Assembly (NCBI GenBank): GCA_001464795.1
Contig: LNEB01000015.1
Span: forward strand, 1-64,000
Length of the DNA: 64,000 bases
From: Bdellovibrionales bacterium Ga0074139
GTDB lineage: Bacteria > Bdellovibrionota > Bdellovibrionia > Bdellovibrionales > Bdellovibrionaceae
Reading direction: 5' to 3'
Shown here: one piece after another, positions 15,526 to 23,467 of the stretch
Position numbering within the stretch: position 1 is the first letter of the stretch
Layout of the letters: each line of letters begins with the position of its first letter
Program-made: the position numbers and the translations under genes
The notes under the pieces: model-generated
Database searches by the model: none
What the model saw: only the letters and a program-made list of their open reading frames with translations
What the model was told of the DNA's origin: nothing

Positions 15526-16433
15526 ATAATGACTTTGAACAAGATAGCGCTGAATGGGTAAGCTCGCACTCATGGAGGACAAAGTTTTATGGCCTCATCC
15601 ACGAAGGCCATAAACAGCGAGTTTCCCCTCTCGCACTGAAGGTATTCGTATGCTGTTTAGCTACAATAGCAGCAGCTCTGCAAATATTCTCTGGAGTAAA
15701 TGATTCTGCGACAAAAATGTCTATTTCAATTGAAGGACCAAGAATAAGTTTCGGCGGCCCTGATGCCAACTTGAAAATTCCTGCCTTTGATCCAAAGAAA
15801 CAACAGAATCAAATTAACGAGCAGCAGAGACTCTTGAACAGACAATCCTCTCCTGCGATTAAAAGACTTCAGGCCATCAAACTTTCCTCAATGCGAGGCG
15901 TGCCAACTGGCACTGAAGCTCTGGCCATTTTATCAAGCGGTGGAACTAATGGCACTGTCGTTGCTAGACTTAAAGACTCCGTTATTGTGGATAGTGAGGT
16001 TGTTCTTCCAGCTAGAACCGTTTTATTTGGCCAAGGTACTTCCAGTGACGAAAGACTTTTTATTCGCTTTAAAAAGGCAATCTTGCCAGATAAGTCAGAG
16101 CAGGAAATTCAGGCACAAGTTTTTGATAGTAAAGATCGCATGGTGGGACTTAAAGGGAAGAAAGTCTCCGACATGGCTTTTAAGATCGCAACAAGCTCAG
16201 GTTTAATTTTTTTAGGCGGCCTCGCTGATGGCCTTAAATCAAATAACTCAGTTAATATCTTTGGACCTCAAGCAAAACCCAGTGTGCGTGACGCCGCTTT
16301 AAATGGCGTTGGAGTTGCAACATCAGAGCAAGGCAAGCAAATGCTTGAATCCATGAGAAATGAACAAGCACGAATCGAAGTAAAAGCAGAAACCCCCGTC
16401 ATTGTCATTTTTGGAAATGATACAAATGATTAG
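15522..16433 (+). CDS. VirB10/TraB/TrbI-like transfer protein
   Basis: A cytoplasmic head (about 1-40) and one membrane helix (about 41-60) precede a proline-poor linker and a TrbI-like C-terminal beta-barrel domain: RGVPTGTEALAILSSGGTNG, then GTVVARLKDSVIVDSEVVLP, then FGQGTSSDERLFIRF. This part matches the VirB10 family. GTG 15522 overlaps the previous stop. VirB10 links the inner and outer membranes and senses ATPase activity. The linker is short compared with many VirB10 proteins. Confidence 0.8.
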   Translation: MNNDFEQDSAEWVSSHSWRTKFYGLIHEGHKQRVSPLALKVFVCCLATIAAALQIFSGVNDSATKMSISIEGPRISFGGPDANLKIPAFDPKKQQNQINEQQRLLNRQSSPAIKRLQAIKLSSMRGVPTGTEALAILSSGGTNGTVVARLKDSVIVDSEVVLPARTVLFGQGTSSDERLFIRFKKAILPDKSEQEIQAQVFDSKDRMVGLKGKKVSDMAFKIATSSGLIFLGGLADGLKSNNSVNIFGPQAKPSVRDAALNGVGVATSEQGKQMLESMRNEQARIEVKAETPVIVIFGNDTND

Positions 16434-16444
16434 GAGAGTTTTAA

Positions 16445-17911
16445 TTGGAAAAAAAGAAAGTCAATTTAGCTCAAGATATTCAGGATTTAATCCTGCCATT
16501 GAAAATTTTTGTCTTCGATCCTTTCATAGAAGTGTTTCGAGGCTTGAGGGAAAAGTCCATACCGCTTATTGAGCTTGTGTTCCTAGGATGCATGCTAAGT
16601 TTTTTGCAGTATTTTGAAGTCTTCAGTCATTTTATTAAAAAATACGGAGGACAACTTCCACAATCTCAGAATCTAGCAATGTTTTTTGGTCTATGGCTTT
16701 TGATCTCTGGTCTTCATTTGTGGGGACTGAAGCAGGTTTTTATAAGAAAAAATCTTCAAAAGAAATTAGACCGTGTTTTCTTGCAAGCAGGTCTAAAAAC
16801 AAAGCTAGAAGAGTTCCCAGTTTTTGTATTTGACCATCCCGTAGGCTCTACCAGTCGAAAGCTGCGCCTTAGGTCCTTTGGGATTCCATCTTCAAAGTTT
16901 CGTGAAGGTAAAGACTATCTGGAGGCTGGTCTTAATGTTTCTTTGTCTAAAATTGAAAATCCAAAAGGCAATTTTGAGTTTGTCGATTTAATGTATTCTC
17001 TTGAACGAATGCCTGAGGGCTGGACGCTTGATGATCTTTGGAAATATAAAGATTTTTCTTTCCCTATAGGTAAGTCTCTTGATGGTGAGATAAAAGCCTC
17101 TTTAAAGAAAATCCCACACTATCTTGTGGCTGGTGAAACTGGATCAGGAAAATCGACATTTATCAGATCCATGATTTCAATTTTAACTTTGAACAATCCG
17201 CATTTACGCGTTCTTTTTATCGATATGAAAGGTGGAATGGAAAACCAAGTTTTCCAAGGATTTGATCGCATTGAGCTTTTAAGCGAAATCCCACAAGTAG
17301 ATGATCGACTTTCGGAAATCACCACAGAGCTTGAAACTCGTATGTCTTTGGCTGCAAAAGGAAGATTCAAAAATATTGATGAGTACAATCAAAAACAAAG
17401 CAGCTCAAAAGATAAATGGGAAAGAATTCTTATTGTGGTTGATGAGGCTGCGGAAATTGTACCTTCAGTTTCAAACCCAGATAAAAGTCGTCTTGCAAAA
17501 ATACAATCACGGATTAACCGCTTCACTCGCCTAGGTCGTGCTGTTGGCATTCACATTGTGATAGGTGTTCAAAAACCAGATCATAAAAACCTTGATCCCA
17601 CGATTAAAGCCAATTTGCCAGGAATTGTTTGCTTTCCAGTCAGTCACTTTAGTCAAAGTGTTGTTGTTCTTGGAAACGCCCATGCTTCAGACTTGAACGC
17701 TGAATTTCCAGGACGCGGCATTTGGAAACACGGATCTTACGAGGTTGAAATCCAAGCGCCGTTTTTGTCTCAAGAAGATTTGGACAAAGCCAATAAAAGA
17801 AAGAACACCTATTTTCAATCAAGTGATCTGACAAAAAAAGGAGCAATACTTGAAAATGAAAAGAAAGCCTTCACACCGAGTACTTACGAGCCTCGACGTG
17901 AAAATTCTTAA
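16445..17911 (+). CDS. FtsK/SpoIIIE-type conjugative coupling protein
   Basis: Two membrane helices (about 42-62 and 78-97) anchor a cytoplasmic ATPase: Walker A AGETGSGKST (about 228-237), VLFIDMKGG, Walker B ILIVVDEAAE (about 328-337), and RLGRAVGIHIVIGVQKPDHK. These are FtsK/HerA-type features, unlike the VirD4/TraG type. In conjugation such proteins bring DNA to the mating channel. TTG 16445 follows GGAG; the stop overlaps the next gene by 62 bp. The 488-residue length lacks the FtsK gamma domain. It is followed by a Replic_Relax-like protein, the usual partner for this class. Confidence 0.88.
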   Translation: MEKKKVNLAQDIQDLILPLKIFVFDPFIEVFRGLREKSIPLIELVFLGCMLSFLQYFEVFSHFIKKYGGQLPQSQNLAMFFGLWLLISGLHLWGLKQVFIRKNLQKKLDRVFLQAGLKTKLEEFPVFVFDHPVGSTSRKLRLRSFGIPSSKFREGKDYLEAGLNVSLSKIENPKGNFEFVDLMYSLERMPEGWTLDDLWKYKDFSFPIGKSLDGEIKASLKKIPHYLVAGETGSGKSTFIRSMISILTLNNPHLRVLFIDMKGGMENQVFQGFDRIELLSEIPQVDDRLSEITTELETRMSLAAKGRFKNIDEYNQKQSSSKDKWERILIVVDEAAEIVPSVSNPDKSRLAKIQSRINRFTRLGRAVGIHIVIGVQKPDHKNLDPTIKANLPGIVCFPVSHFSQSVVVLGNAHASDLNAEFPGRGIWKHGSYEVEIQAPFLSQEDLDKANKRKNTYFQSSDLTKKGAILENEKKAFTPSTYEPRRENS

Positions 17912-18776
17912 ATTTCTTTGGAAGTGGAAACTTTCTAATATAATGGTTTTAAAGTACGCCTTAGCTCCCAACAGAAGCTTTTGGAAGTTTTATCAAATCA
18001 TACGACGTCTCTACAATGATAACTATATCAAAGAAGTCTCAAGCTCAGAAAGTACTATATCGTTTTGGACGCTTACTAGAAAGGGGTTTCAATACTTAAA
18101 TGATGGCTCTTTAGGGTTAACACAAGCACGTTATCAACCTCAGGCGTTGTTTCATGATTACTGGGCTTTAGTTTTTCAATTTGGTGACTTTATATTTGGA
18201 ATCCCTTCTTCGGTTGAGATAGTTTCAGAACAAGAATTCACAGCCAGAGAAATTTCTGATCTTCCGGATTGGGTTCCGAAAACTAAAACGCATATTCCTG
18301 ATGGGCTCACAAAAATTAAAAAAGGCAATTCACTTGAGGTCGTGGCTTTTGAAATTGAGCTTTCAGCCAAATCTGATTCACGATACGAAGAAATGATTCA
18401 CTACTTAGACCAAACCGAGGAAATCAACTGGGTCTTGTGGCTCTGTGAAAATGAAAGTATTATTAAAAAAATAACCAGACAGATTACAGCAGTTCGACGT
18501 TTGCGCCCTATGATGCATCATTTTATTTTAAAAGAAGATGTACAAAAATATGGATGGTCAGCGCCATTTCTATGGGGAGAACTGACCGGAAAAACTGTTT
18601 GCGATTTGTTAGGTCAAGGGCTTAGTCAAGAAGCCGTCAAGACCACGTTAGAAAGCCACCAATTTCAATCAATGGCTATTTATCTGGAAAGCAAGAAAAG
18701 TCCCCATAAACCCAACTACTTAGGAACCTCACTTGACCCCCTAAATCTCCTGACACCTAAAGGTCCAGGAACATAA
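17850..18776 (+). CDS. Replic_Relax-like protein (winged HTH plus PD-(D/E)xK-like domain)
   Basis: Residues about 10-85 form a winged helix (TSLDVKILKFLWKWK, then FYQIIRRLYNDNYIKEV, then FWTLTRKGFQYL). A later block has IPDG (D151), VAFEIELSAKS (E168, E170, K174) and RYEEMIHYLD, a spacing like PD-(D/E)xK nucleases and like replication-relaxation proteins that follow FtsK-type coupling genes. TTG 17850 has GGAG at ideal distance. With no HUH relaxase in the window, it is the best candidate for the DNA-processing protein of this element. Catalysis is not shown. Confidence 0.65.
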   Translation: MKMKRKPSHRVLTSLDVKILKFLWKWKLSNIMVLKYALAPNRSFWKFYQIIRRLYNDNYIKEVSSSESTISFWTLTRKGFQYLNDGSLGLTQARYQPQALFHDYWALVFQFGDFIFGIPSSVEIVSEQEFTAREISDLPDWVPKTKTHIPDGLTKIKKGNSLEVVAFEIELSAKSDSRYEEMIHYLDQTEEINWVLWLCENESIIKKITRQITAVRRLRPMMHHFILKEDVQKYGWSAPFLWGELTGKTVCDLLGQGLSQEAVKTTLESHQFQSMAIYLESKKSPHKPNYLGTSLDPLNLLTPKGPGT

Positions 18777-18807
18777 TTACATTTTTTAATATGTAGGAGA
18801 TCCCTTT

Positions 18808-19029
18808 ATGCTTCGCTTATTTATTACACTTCTATTTCTGCTGATGATTGCTTCCTGCACATCAAAACCCAAGATGGTAACAGTAGATAATAAAACCGAT
18901 GCTCCCAAGCTCACACGACCAGTTGTGAGAAAAATCTGGGTGCCACCCACCATCGAGGACGGCGGCAAGGTGTACCGCGACGGTCATTATAAATATTTAC
19001 TTGAAAATGAATCCGTCTGGAGTCGGTAA
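18808..19029 (+). CDS. small lipoprotein at the end of the transfer operon
   Basis: The 73-residue product has a lipoprotein signal with lipobox LMIASC (Cys about 17) and a 57-residue mature part containing KIWVPPTIEDGGKVYRDG and an aromatic end. Its place after the transfer genes suggests a VirB7/TraV-like outer-membrane partner of the short VirB9-like protein, but the sequence alone does not prove this. TAGGAGA precedes ATG 18808, and a strong terminator follows. Confidence 0.7.
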   Translation: MLRLFITLLFLLMIASCTSKPKMVTVDNKTDAPKLTRPVVRKIWVPPTIEDGGKVYRDGHYKYLLENESVWSR

Positions 19030-19063
19030 AACTTCAAATCTCGAAAATAGTTTAGACACTTTT

Positions 19064-19088
19064 AAACCCCTCACTTCTTGAGGGGTTT
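19064..19088 (+). terminator. terminator of the transfer operon
   Basis: Ten-bp arms (19064-19073 and 19079-19088, AAACCCCTCA with its complement) enclose CTTCT, followed by a T-rich tail. Confidence 0.8.
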
Positions 19089-19107
19089 TCTTTTATGGAG
19101 ATTTAAT

Positions 19108-19566
19108 ATGGAAAATGAAAATGGTACCAAACCAAGTAAAGAGAAAGACCCCTCAACTGTTGACCGCGTGATTTTAGGAAAACCTGAGGCTCACCTTTTG
19201 CAAAGTTGGGTTGATGAGTTCAATCAAAAAGCGGACGGACTTGTTAAGATATCTAAGGCTGACTTAGTAAACTGTCTGATTGCTAGCCATGCTGTTAGTC
19301 TTAGCAGCGAAGAAGTACACTCAATTGCAACACGCTATTACGATGAGGCTCGCTGGCTCGGATGGGCTATGCATAAACTTAAAGAAGCTAAGAAAAAAGG
19401 AAATCAGATGAGCTTTGATGAACTGACAGTCTTCAGAAACTCATTGTTGACTGTGAATAAACAGCCCTCGAAAAAAAGAACCCGAAATGCGCATGAACAA
19501 GAAACCAAACCACCAAACACTACTACAGACCAATCAGTAGCTAAAAAAATTAAGCCAACGATCTAA
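19108..19566 (+). CDS. hypothetical 152-aa element protein
   Basis: No family is recognised. ATG 19108 has TGGAG upstream; an earlier TTG at 19078 lies in the terminator and is rejected. The protein is helical and charged (VDRVILGKPEAHLLQSWVDE, then ISKADLVNCLIASHAVSLSS), with a basic, disordered tail (KKRTRNAHEQETKPP). The arrangement resembles small relaxosome accessory proteins of the MobC kind, but I cannot confirm it. It is upstream of the recombinase gene. Confidence 0.55.
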   Translation: MENENGTKPSKEKDPSTVDRVILGKPEAHLLQSWVDEFNQKADGLVKISKADLVNCLIASHAVSLSSEEVHSIATRYYDEARWLGWAMHKLKEAKKKGNQMSFDELTVFRNSLLTVNKQPSKKRTRNAHEQETKPPNTTTDQSVAKKIKPTI

Positions 19567-19612
19567 TCCGATACACGGCGCACAACATAATGATCATTTT
19601 TGGGAGAAGCTA

Positions 19613-19816
19613 ATGGGAAAATCCAAATGGCAGCCTCACCTAGTAAACCCTAGAAAAACAAAAGTTAGTGATGAACACTTTGAGCAATTACTTGCTGAAG
19701 TAGGAGAAGTTTTATATAAAAGACTCTGCCAGCAAGTCCAAGCTAAAGAAAATTCCACTGAATCCGCTTTAAATGAATTGGGAAAAATTCAATTTAAAAA
19801 GGCGGTGTCGAAATGA
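19613..19816 (+). CDS. 67-aa protein coupled to the recombinase gene
   Basis: A small basic protein with a central helix (VSDEHFEQLLAEVGEVLYKR). It starts after GGGAG and its stop overlaps the recombinase start (ATGA at 19813-19816), so the two are translationally coupled. Such genes next to serine recombinases are often directionality factors or small accessory factors. There is no sequence proof for that here. Confidence 0.55.
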   Translation: MGKSKWQPHLVNPRKTKVSDEHFEQLLAEVGEVLYKRLCQQVQAKENSTESALNELGKIQFKKAVSK

Positions 19817-21594
19817 AAACTGTTAAAAAATCTAAAAGTAGCTACAAAATTGGTCTCTATATCCGTGTCTCAACGGAAGAACAGGCCGGAAATCCCGAAG
19901 GATCGATCAAATCTCAAGAGTGCCGATTAAGAGAGTTTGTAAAACACAAAAACTCTTTTGAAAACTTTGGTGAAATTATCGAACTGTATTGTGATGCAGG
20001 GATTTCGGCTAAAGACACCAATCGACCACAGTTCCAACGCATGCTTGAAGATATTCGAAATGATAAGATCGATATGATTTTAATAACAGAGCTTTCAAGA
20101 CTCACACGCTCAATTAAAGATTTTGCGGTCTTAGTTGAAATGCTTGAAGACATGGATTGTAAGATCCACTCTTTAAAAGACAACTTTGATACATCAACAG
20201 CCGTTGGGTCTTTTTCCATGTACCTGGTCGCAAACTTAGCTCAGTTTGAACGCAAACAAATCGGTGAAAGAATTTCAGCGAATTTTTTAAGTCGCGCCAA
20301 GCGTGGTCTTTATAATGGTGGCAGTGTGCCGCTAGGATATCGCGTAGGCGATAAAAAAGATGGTAGACTAGAGGTCGTTCCAACAGAAGCTGAGACCGTA
20401 CGGGATATATTTAAAACCTTTCTAGCAGAAGGCACATTGTCAGCAGCTGCAAAGGCTTTAAATACCAGAGAAGTTCAATTAATCAGAAAAAGAGAGGGTG
20501 GCGGTAAGACTCGCGTGGGTCACGTCATGCTTGAGTCTCTGTACCGAATGCTTACAAATAAAATCTATATAGGAGTACGTGAATACTCTGAGAATGGAAA
20601 AACCAGTGAGACCAAGGCTCAATGGGAGCCCATTATTAATGAAGAAGTTTTTAAGCGCGTAGGTGAGATCTTAAAATCAAACAAGTCTCGTAAAAAGTCT
20701 TCTCCTATAAGGTATCCTTACCTGCTGTCAGGCCTTTTACATTGCCAATGTGGTCATCGACTCTCGGGTAAGTCTGCTCATGGAAATGGAGGCAAGATCG
20801 CCTACTATGATCATGTATGGGCTGCAAAGCTTGAATGTGTGAGCGACAAAAAAAGTACTCGATGTAACCCACAACGGTTTTTAGCAGATAAGCTTGAGCC
20901 CCTTGTCTGGAAGGCAGTGAAAGACTTTTTACTGGTGCCAGGTTTTTTTACGGAAATTCTTTTAGAAGCTAAAAATCTTTCTGAAAATAACACACCTAAA
21001 AAGGAGGTCGAAAGAAAACTCAACAGGGTCTACGAAATTAATATGCAGCTAGAGTCCTTAAGTGAAAGACTCGGACTTTTGCCAAAGTCCGTAGATCCTA
21101 AGCCAGTATTTGATCAGATGGAAAAGCTTTCATTACAAAAGCAATCCCTAGAAGATGAGATCAAACAACTTAAGACATCACTTAAATTGAATACCTCAGT
21201 CGTTGAGGTTAACGATTTTTCAATCTTTCGTTCAGTGATCGAAGAAATGCTGACTAATGAAAATGATCCTCAAATTAAAACCGCCATCATCCAAAAGGTG
21301 GTGGATAAGATCATTATCAATGGCGAAGAGGTTGAGGTGTATTTCCTTGTTGGAGAAAGCCACTATAAGCGAGAGCTTGCCCTTACAACGGGCTCTCGCT
21401 CCCAATTAGACTCGCTCGTGCCAGAAAAAAAATACACGTCTCCACTGCCTGTTTTTCACAGGAACTTGGAGACTTCTCAAATTTTACATTTAAGACCGAA
21501 CTTTGTTTATGACGCTGGTTCGAACAGCTTGATAAATGGTAGGGAGCGAGGGACTCGAACCCCCGATCCGCCGGTTATGAGCCGGCTGCTTTAA
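19813..21594 (+). CDS. large serine recombinase/integrase of the element
   Basis: The N-terminal resolvase domain (about 12-155) has catalytic Ser20 in YIRVST, SIKSQECRL, and ITELSRLTR. A recombinase domain follows (LGYRVGDKK onward), then a zinc-ribbon-like CQCG...CVSDKKSTRC and a coiled coil (about 395-460). The 593-residue length is typical. The reading frame continues to 21594, where its last 18 or so codons are the antisense of a tRNA gene. The candidate att core (21514-21524) starts exactly on a codon boundary at residue 568. After circularisation the same frame would end at 470-472 with a different tail of similar length. Confidence 0.95.
   Translation: MKTVKKSKSSYKIGLYIRVSTEEQAGNPEGSIKSQECRLREFVKHKNSFENFGEIIELYCDAGISAKDTNRPQFQRMLEDIRNDKIDMILITELSRLTRSIKDFAVLVEMLEDMDCKIHSLKDNFDTSTAVGSFSMYLVANLAQFERKQIGERISANFLSRAKRGLYNGGSVPLGYRVGDKKDGRLEVVPTEAETVRDIFKTFLAEGTLSAAAKALNTREVQLIRKREGGGKTRVGHVMLESLYRMLTNKIYIGVREYSENGKTSETKAQWEPIINEEVFKRVGEILKSNKSRKKSSPIRYPYLLSGLLHCQCGHRLSGKSAHGNGGKIAYYDHVWAAKLECVSDKKSTRCNPQRFLADKLEPLVWKAVKDFLLVPGFFTEILLEAKNLSENNTPKKEVERKLNRVYEINMQLESLSERLGLLPKSVDPKPVFDQMEKLSLQKQSLEDEIKQLKTSLKLNTSVVEVNDFSIFRSVIEEMLTNENDPQIKTAIIQKVVDKIIINGEEVEVYFLVGESHYKRELALTTGSRSQLDSLVPEKKYTSPLPVFHRNLETSQILHLRPNFVYDAGSNSLINGRERGTRTPDPPVMSRLL
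21514..21524 (+). repeat. candidate right attachment core (direct repeat with 410-420)
   Basis: GCTGGTTCGAA lies within the 3' end of the recombinase gene, 12 bp short of the tRNA CCA end. It is identical to 410-420. Together with the next bases it forms the near-palindrome GCTGGTTCGAACAGC, as serine-integrase sites often do. The role is inferred. Confidence 0.45.
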
Positions 21595-21613
21595 CCAACT
21601 AAGCTAGCTCCCC
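21537..21613 (-). tRNA. tRNA with CAT anticodon (Met, or Ile2 if lysidine-modified)
   Basis: On the minus strand the sequence folds as a full cloverleaf: acceptor GGGGAGC/GCTCCCT, anticodon stem GCCGG/CCGGC with loop CTCATAA, T arm GGGGG-TTCGAGT-CCCTC, discriminator A and an encoded CCA. The pair 1-72 is G-U, which excludes the initiator type. It begins 11 bp after the rpoD stop, so it is probably processed from the rpoD transcript. The recombinase frame covers its antisense. CAT could also be the Ile2 species. Confidence 0.92.
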
Positions 21614-21624
21614 ACTTCTTAAAT

Positions 21625-23442
21625 TCACGAATCTACAAAAGTCTTAAGCTTATTCGAACGACTTGGGTGACGCAACTTACGAAGCGCTTTGGCTTCGATT
21701 TGACGAATACGTTCACGAGTCACGTTAAAATCCTGTCCCACTTCTTCTAAAGTATGATCGGATTCTTCACCGATACCAAATCGCATCCGAAGAACCTTTT
21801 CTTCACGAGGAGTCAACGTGGAGAGAACACGGCGTGTTTGTTCTGCCAGGTTCAGATTCACGATGGCTTCGGAGGGATTGATGACCTTTTTGTCTTCAAT
21901 AAAATCCCCTAAGTGAGAATCTTCTTCTTCACCCACTGGAGTTTCCAGTGAAATAGGTTCTTTTGCGATCTTAAGAACTTTACGAACCTTTTCAACCGGC
22001 ATGTCCATTTTCACTGCGATTTCTTCAGGGTTGGGCTCGCGGCCTAATTCCTGAACCAAATAGCGGTTCGTACGAGCAAGCTTATTGATCGTTTCGATCA
22101 TGTGCACAGGAATACGAATTGTACGAGCCTGATCCGCAATCGCTCGAGTGATGGCTTGTCTGATCCACCAAGTGGCATAAGTGGAAAACTTATAACCCCT
22201 ACGGTACTCGAACTTATCAACGGCTTTCATTAAACCGATGTTACCTTCTTGGATCAAATCCAAGAACTGAAGTCCACGGTTGGTGTATTTTTTAGCGATA
22301 GAAACCACAAGTCGAAGGTTAGCTTCAACGAGTTCTGATTTTGCAGCGTCGGCTTCCCGCTCGCCCTTCCAAATGGCAGTGTAGGTGTCCTGGATCCATC
22401 GGAAATTCATTTCTGTATCAGACGCCAGTCTTTCAAGACGACGTTGAGAGTCTTGGGCTTGGAACACATAAGATCGGAATTTATTATAAGAAAGACCTGT
22501 GTCCTTGTTGGACTTGAGCATTTCTTTTTCATTACTTTCGATCAACTTTAATTTATCAATCATAGTTGGAATATCTTTAGAGAATGTTCGAGTCACACCT
22601 TCTTTGATGCGACTACGAAGAGTTCCCATGCGACCCACTAAGTTTTTAAACTTAATCACGATGCGATTGATAGTTTTTCGATTAAAGTTAATGCTTTCAA
22701 AATTTGCCATTAACACTTCATTGATTTCACGAAGTTCAGCCGTTGTCTTTTCACGAACAGCTTGAGTAATGTCTTCTTTTCTTAAAACCTCGAAAAACTT
22801 GCGAGTTTCGTTTTGATAAGTGGTAACAATACCAATCAGTTGATGAATTTTATCGATGTATTCTTTTTCATCATACTGAACGTTTTCATCTTCTAGTCCA
22901 CGGAAAATGGCTTTTACCTTGATACGACCTTCATCAAGACGTTTTCCAAGATTAATAATTTCCCATGTTCCCTGCGGAGACATCAAAATAGCACGAACGA
23001 TTTCTCGCTCACCTTTTTCAATTCTTCTAGCGATTTCCACTTCACCTTCACGGGTGAGCAATGAAACGGAACCCATTTTTCTTAAATAAAGGCGAACAGG
23101 GTCATTGCCTTTGACGTCTTCTGCTTCTGCAATTTCATCTTCATCAGCTTCTTCGTCTTTATCATCTGCGTTACCAAGGAAGGCTTCGCCGTCTTCACCT
23201 GATTTATTTTCAGTCGTATCTTTGATGACAACGCTGTTCGCTTCTAAGCCATGCATGAAAGTATCAAGCACACTTGCTGCAATAAATTCAGGTGGAAGAA
23301 GTTCGTTCACTTCTTCCATTGTGAAAAATGGCTTATCTTTCGAAAGCTTTACGAACTTTTGGATCTCTTCTTTAATCAAAGCTTCTTGTTCTGCAAGTGT
23401 CAGAACTTTTTGTGATTCTTTGATTCCAGATTTTTGACTCAT
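21625..23442 (-). CDS. rpoD: primary RNA polymerase sigma factor RpoD (sigma-70)
   Basis: A 605-residue sigma factor with region 1.1, an acidic insert ([17 protein letters not shown], about residues 92-108), and region 1.2 ([20 protein letters not shown]). Region 2 has [20 protein letters not shown] and [17 protein letters not shown]. Region 4 ends with [14 protein letters not shown] and the [26 protein letters not shown] precedes ATG 23442. It is the last protein gene of the rpsU-yqeY-dnaG-rpoD unit, and the tRNA follows it 11 bp later. It directs housekeeping transcription. Confidence 0.98.
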   Translation of the reverse strand: MSQKSGIKESQKVLTLAEQEALIKEEIQKFVKLSKDKPFFTMEEVNELLPPEFIAASVLDTFMHGLEANSVVIKDTTENKSGEDGEAFLGNADDKDEEADEDEIAEAEDVKGNDPVRLYLRKMGSVSLLTREGEVEIARRIEKGEREIVRAILMSPQGTWEIINLGKRLDEGRIKVKAIFRGLEDENVQYDEKEYIDKIHQLIGIVTTYQNETRKFFEVLRKEDITQAVREKTTAELREINEVLMANFESINFNRKTINRIVIKFKNLVGRMGTLRSRIKEGVTRTFSKDIPTMIDKLKLIESNEKEMLKSNKDTGLSYNKFRSYVFQAQDSQRRLERLASDTEMNFRWIQDTYTAIWKGEREADAAKSELVEANLRLVVSIAKKYTNRGLQFLDLIQEGNIGLMKAVDKFEYRRGYKFSTYATWWIRQAITRAIADQARTIRIPVHMIETINKLARTNRYLVQELGREPNPEEIAVKMDMPVEKVRKVLKIAKEPISLETPVGEEEDSHLGDFIEDKKVINPSEAIVNLNLAEQTRRVLSTLTPREEKVLRMRFGIGEESDHTLEEVGQDFNVTRERIRQIEAKALRKLRHPSRSNKLKTFVDS

Positions 23443-23467
23443 TCTTTGCCCCTTAGTTACTTAAAAT

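Larger units (their letters stand above)
410..21524. mobile_element. integrative and conjugative element (about 21 kb), serine-recombinase type
   Basis: The element is delimited on the right by a large serine recombinase abutting tRNA(CAT)-rpoD, and tentatively on the left by the matching 11-bp repeat. It contains a VirB-like mating apparatus, an FtsK-like coupling protein, a Replic_Relax-like protein, regulators, a YcaO signalling locus and an APH(3')-like gene. The flanking DNA to the right is core chromosome. The left boundary is uncertain: if the repeat is not the att core, the element may extend beyond position 1. No MOB relaxase of the HUH type was found in the window. Confidence 0.7.

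Noticed and set aside
21541-21594. C-terminal tail of the recombinase (RERGTRTPDPPVMSRLL) as a real domain
   Set aside because: It is the antisense translation of a tRNA gene; the frame is open but the residues reflect tRNA sequence, not selection on protein.
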